Shown piece after piece: positions 63,166 through 64,000 of a stretch of 64,000 nt of DNA. This stretch comes from Litchfieldella xinjiangensis. Its GTDB lineage: Bacteria; Pseudomonadota; Gammaproteobacteria; Pseudomonadales; Halomonadaceae. The stretch lies in contig NZ_JPZL01000003.1 of NCBI RefSeq assembly GCF_000759345.1, forward strand, positions 1 through 64,000, in the 5' to 3' direction. The first letter of the stretch is position 1; each line of letters starts with the position of its first letter. The position numbers and the translations under genes are program-made. A model generated the notes under the pieces. That model did not search any database and had not been told where the DNA came from. It saw only the letters and a program-made list of their open reading frames with translations.

Positions 63166-63191
63166 AGGAGGTGCCATAGGCACCTCCTTTT
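63166..63191 (+). terminator. Terminator after the 21-codon ORF
   Basis: A 10-bp perfect stem (63166-63175 with 63179-63188), loop ATA, and four Ts. Confidence 0.8.
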
Positions 63192-63215
63192 CATTGCTCA
63201 ATCAGAATCTTCTGC

Positions 63216-63725
63216 ATGCCGGACACAACTACAGTATCTGTGTGGACCACACCCGACATCATCAGAAGCTTGCTCATGCTAGCTGGCATACTCGTCGCCA
63301 TTGTCTCTGTCTGGAGCGTCAAGAGCACTGCCAAGAAGAAGCAAACAGCAGATTTCTTGTTCGCGATACGCTCTGACGAAAGGCTAATAACTGCCATTCA
63401 CACGCTTCGTGATCTTCACGACTCGGACCAGAACATGCGGCTATTGGCAGGCAAACAGCATACGAAAGAGGAAAATGTTCAGCAAATTCGCTACCTGCTC
63501 AACCACTTTGAACGGCTTAGCGTTGGCGTACAGGAAGACATCTACAACGAAAAAATGCTGCGAAAATCTCAATATACCATTATTACAAAGACTTATGACT
63601 GGGCAAAGCCCTTCATCGAAGGCGTTCGCGAGCAGACCCGAAGCCCGACAGCATTCCAGGAATTCGAATGCCTTGCGAAGCAATGGAAGGCCGCACCGCT
63701 GAAGAAGCGCAAGGGTAGCGACTGA
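63216..63725 (+). CDS. DUF4760-like membrane-anchored protein of the element
   Basis: 169 residues: one membrane helix near the N-terminus (about 18-40, RSLLMLAGILVAIVSVW), then a soluble helical domain with LLNHFERLSVGVQEDIYNEK and a C-terminal FECLAKQW, a pattern I associate with DUF4760 proteins of prophages and islands. The function is unknown. Base composition is lower in GC than the flanking core. The start lacks a good Shine-Dalgarno; a start further in would remove the membrane helix. Confidence 0.55.
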   Translation: MPDTTTVSVWTTPDIIRSLLMLAGILVAIVSVWSVKSTAKKKQTADFLFAIRSDERLITAIHTLRDLHDSDQNMRLLAGKQHTKEENVQQIRYLLNHFERLSVGVQEDIYNEKMLRKSQYTIITKTYDWAKPFIEGVREQTRSPTAFQEFECLAKQWKAAPLKKRKGSD

Positions 63726-63797
63726 AGTGGAACAAGTAGGCAGTAGTCTGCTAACTGTCTAGATTTATACTTAAGCTATTGAAATCTAGCGTTATGT

Positions 63798-63869
63798 CGC
63801 GGGTTCAATTCCCGCCGCCTCCACCAACCAAGCACACGAATCAAGCACCTACGGGTGCTTTTTTCGTTT
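63798..63869 (+). repeat. attR: second copy of the ssrA 3' repeat
   Basis: 71 of 72 bases match 61527-61598, including CCA and the terminator hairpin, but no tmRNA body precedes it. It marks the right end of a 2.27-kb element (repeat to repeat). The remaining 131 bases to the window end hold nothing I can identify; a further element inserted in tandem cannot be excluded. Confidence 0.95.
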
Positions 63870-64000
63870 CTACGAGTGTGGCTCGGCTAGCTTGGTAGGG
63901 GCCATCTGGCTGGAGTACCCCTGACGCGTGCCCCTAGGCTACTATGGGAGTTCCTGGGGCCGGCAAGCGCCGCTTCCATGCGCCTATGCCATCTTCTTTT

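Overview
The window looks like chromosomal DNA from a GC-rich (about 60%), halophilic or halotolerant gammaproteobacterium, most like Halomonas and its relatives (Halomonadaceae). Three things point there. Gene order matches Pseudomonas/Oceanospirillales (sfsA-dksA-gluQ-cbrB-pcnB-folK-panBCD; secG-tRNA-Leu-tRNA-fMet-rimP-nusA-infB-rbfA-truB-rpsO-pnp; ftsH-folP-glmM-tpiA; carA-carB-greA; grpE-dnaK-dnaJ). The tmRNA tag is of the gammaproteobacterial type. Many proteins are acidic (GrpE, NusA, the ABC binding protein). The assignment is an inference from content; no search was run.

Layout. 1-9.5 kb: tyrS, anmK, the twitching ATPases pilU/pilT, yggS-proC-yggT, metX-metW and a DUF4426 protein. 9.5-12.3 kb: a leftward operon of an aminotransferase, sfsA and a ChaN-like protein. 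12.6-20.4 kb: dksA, gluQ, a CbrB-type sigma-54 regulator, a CrcZ-like small RNA, pcnB, folK and panB-panC-panD. 20.5-34.4 kb: a thiolase facing the long pnp-rpsO-truB-rbfA-infB-nusA-rimP cluster, two tRNAs, secG, tpiA, glmM and folP. 34.5-43.9 kb: ftsH, rlmE, yhbY, greA, carB, carA and dapB. 44-52.7 kb: an accessory block with a Clp1-kinase/RNase Z fusion, two EamA transporters, a DUF2218 protein, a DadA-like oxidase and an iron-type ABC transporter. 52.7-61.6 kb: dnaJ-dnaK-grpE, recN, fur, bamE, rnfH, ratA, smpB and ssrA. 61.5-63.9 kb: a small decayed element integrated in the 3' end of ssrA and bounded by 72-bp direct repeats.

The most notable locus is 14.1-16.3 kb. Pseudomonads use the CbrA/CbrB two-component system to switch on CrcZ, an RNA that sequesters Hfq/Crc and so lifts carbon catabolite repression. 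Here a CbrB-like activator has no CbrA sensor next to it and has Gln in place of the conserved receiver Lys. It is followed by a -24/-12 promoter with exact spacing and a roughly 490-nt non-coding stretch ending in a terminator. That stretch carries about ten A-A-N (Hfq distal-face type) motifs, four of them in the loops of perfect hairpins. This reads as a CrcZ analogue with unusually explicit architecture outside Pseudomonas.

Other points of interest are the Clp1-like kinase fused to an RNase Z-like domain, a leader ORF that runs through a terminator hairpin and ends on the TTG start of carA, a yegP-like gene with one internal amber codon, and a 21-codon ORF with its own Shine-Dalgarno and terminator inside the ssrA element.
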